A stretch of DNA of 64,000 nt from Natronincola ferrireducens (GTDB lineage: Bacteria; Bacillota; Clostridia; Peptostreptococcales; Natronincolaceae), in NCBI RefSeq assembly GCF_900100845.1, contig NZ_FNFP01000001.1, positions 310,001 to 374,000 on the forward strand, in the 5' to 3' direction. A program made the position numbers and the translations under genes. Each line of letters opens with the position of its first letter. The stretch's first letter is position 1. Shown in pieces: positions 62,722 to 64,000 of this stretch. The notes under the pieces were generated by a model. The model was not told where the DNA came from and did no database searches. It worked only from the letters and a program-made list of their open reading frames with translations.

Positions 62722-63933
62722 ATGATAGAAAAAAAGTATTTACCAACAAGAAAATCCAATTCAAAATGCCTTATATTAATTGGATTAATGATAGGATTAT
62801 ATCTCATAGACAATTCATCGGTGGCTTCTCGTGTGGGAAGCCAGCTTTTTATTTATTATATCAAGCCAGCCCTATGGATGGGGCTTACCCTCTTGGTGTG
62901 GTGGTTTCCTAAGACACATCCTAAAGGCAAGCTAAGACTTAGGGGATTTGTAAACCTATGGACCCTCAATCTAGGTATTATTTATATTGTTGTGTCTATA
63001 CTGGCAGGAATCATTGATGGCTTTGGAAGAAGCCCCTATAGTCATACATCTATTGGGATTTTAATGAATATTATTACAGTAGGTTCTGCCATAGTAGGGA
63101 TTGAATTCATAAGAAGCTATTTAATTAGCAACCTAACAAAGGAGGAGAATTATCTAGTTTTTGTTCTTATAGCATTACTTATGACGATTGTTACCATATC
63201 CTTGAATAGATTTTTTAATTTAAAAGAGCTTAAAGATGTGGTTAAATTCATAGCCCAATACTTTGCCCCAGAGTTTTGTAAAAACCTCCTAGCCACCTAT
63301 TTGGTATTCTTAGGAGGACCTTTGCCAGCAATTATTTATAGGGCTATAGTTGAAGGGTTTCATTGGCTTTCACCTATCCTTCCAAATCTCCAATGGATTA
63401 CAAAAGCCCTTATAGGCATCCTTTGTCCACTATTTTCTTTATTAGCAATACAAGGTATCTATGGTAAGGAGGCTAGAAAAATCAAAAGGGAAGATGAAGA
63501 AGAAGGTTTATTGGGCTGGATGATTACCAGTTTAGTCTCCATTGGTATGATATGGTTTGCAGTAGGGGTATTCCCCATTTATCCATCTGTAGTAGCTACG
63601 GGAAGCATGGAGCCCATGATCTATCCTGGAGATGTTATTCTAGTGGAGAAAATAACTGATATAAAGGATATTCATCAACTGAAAGTAGGAGATGTTATTC
63701 AATTTCAACGGGAACGCATATTAATATCTCATCGAATCATAGAGATTAAAGAAGACGATGAAGGAATCCTTCGTTATCGGACTCAGGGAGATAATAATTC
63801 GGCACCAGATACAGAATTGGTAGGTCCAGAGGATATTAGAGGTACAATTAAAAAAGTAGTACCAAAAGTGGGTTGGCCAACCCTCCTTTTAAAACAAAAG
63901 AAAGATGCACCAATGGATTATATAGAATTTTAA
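62722..63933 (+). CDS. Signal peptidase I of the S26B (SipW/archaeal) type with long membrane domain
   Basis: The product has 403 residues. About six membrane helices fill the first 270 residues, then the S26 catalytic domain. The Ser nucleophile is in VATGSMEPMIYPGDVILVEK. The general base is a His (ISHRIIEI), not the Lys of ordinary type I signal peptidases, which marks the S26B/ER-like group that includes SipW. YRTQGDNNSAPD follows. The N-terminal extension is far longer than in SipW itself (about 190 residues in Bacillus). It probably matures the two preceding secreted proteins. Confidence 0.88.
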   Translation: MIEKKYLPTRKSNSKCLILIGLMIGLYLIDNSSVASRVGSQLFIYYIKPALWMGLTLLVWWFPKTHPKGKLRLRGFVNLWTLNLGIIYIVVSILAGIIDGFGRSPYSHTSIGILMNIITVGSAIVGIEFIRSYLISNLTKEENYLVFVLIALLMTIVTISLNRFFNLKELKDVVKFIAQYFAPEFCKNLLATYLVFLGGPLPAIIYRAIVEGFHWLSPILPNLQWITKALIGILCPLFSLLAIQGIYGKEARKIKREDEEEGLLGWMITSLVSIGMIWFAVGVFPIYPSVVATGSMEPMIYPGDVILVEKITDIKDIHQLKVGDVIQFQRERILISHRIIEIKEDDEGILRYRTQGDNNSAPDTELVGPEDIRGTIKKVVPKVGWPTLLLKQKKDAPMDYIEF

Positions 63934-63951
63934 ATAAGAAAAGATTGTAGG

Positions 63952-63976
63952 CAGGGTTAAACACCCTGTTTTTGTT
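63952..63976 (+). terminator. Terminator of the SipW-type locus
   Basis: CAGGGT and ACCCTG pair around TAAAC, followed by TTTTTG. Confidence 0.7.
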
Positions 63977-64000
63977 GTACAGCCTGTAGGAGTAGAGAGT

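Noticed and set aside
62304-62813. Minus-strand frame of 169 codons across secreted protein 2
   Set aside because: It is antisense to a low-complexity Ser/Thr-rich gene and has no ribosome site.

Overview
The window looks like chromosomal DNA of an anaerobic, motile, low-GC Firmicute of class Clostridia. The evidence is AT-rich DNA, strong AGGAGG-type ribosome sites with frequent TTG/GTG starts, a sigma-D flagellar regulon, a Bcd/EtfAB module with a ferredoxin-fused EtfA, Rex, a raiA-type structured RNA beside hpf, and the hpf-secA-prfB gene order. An Alkaliphilus/Natronincola-like relative is my guess from gene style, not a demonstrated assignment. No rRNA, tRNA, CRISPR array, complete transposon or prophage was seen.

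Layout. (1) 1-6.1 kb: end of a LytS/YesM-type sensor kinase, its AraC-type regulator, ilvD and a TRAP transporter (DctP, DctQ, DctM). (2) 6.5-12.2 kb: a complete branched-chain amino acid ABC importer (LivJHMGF) with a convergent class IV aminotransferase. (3) 12.4-13.4 kb: a membrane permease encoded as two half-size genes. (4) 13.4-30 kb: flagellar genes (fliD, fliS, flgN-like, DUF6240 FliK-like, FlhB-like, flagellin, second FliS, chemoreceptor, YaaR), three of them behind matching sigma-D promoters. They are interrupted by a raiA-type RNA, a DnaA-box cluster, hpf, a DUF5317 protein, secA and prfB with its programmed frameshift. (5) 30-33.9 kb: tex, an unknown membrane protein, and an FMN riboswitch controlling ribU. 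(6) 34-45.8 kb: an acidic secreted protein, tsaE-tsaB-rimI, a MacAB-like export system with two permeases, a hidden 53-residue ORF, tsaD, a structured repeated element, a second DnaA-box cluster and a PepV-like dipeptidase. (7) 45.9-55.8 kb: ABC-F ATPase, rex, acyl-CoA dehydrogenase with etfB and etfA, a MarR regulator, a small ferredoxin, a P-loop/Asp23 fusion and glutamate dehydrogenase. (8) 55.9-64 kb: a decayed ORF, then two paralogous NarL-type sensor/regulator pairs followed by two SipW-type secreted proteins and an S26B signal peptidase.

The genes suggest an amino-acid-fermenting lifestyle. LivJHMGF would import branched-chain amino acids, the aminotransferase and GdhA would handle nitrogen, and acyl-CoA dehydrogenase plus EtfAB would reoxidise NADH, probably under Rex control. 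Points that most deserve a second look are the doubled two-component cassette upstream of a self-contained SipW secretion locus, two DnaA-box clusters far from any visible dnaA, two families of dispersed structured intergenic elements, the P-loop/Asp23 fusion, and the small ORF ending inside a 38-bp perfect palindrome.
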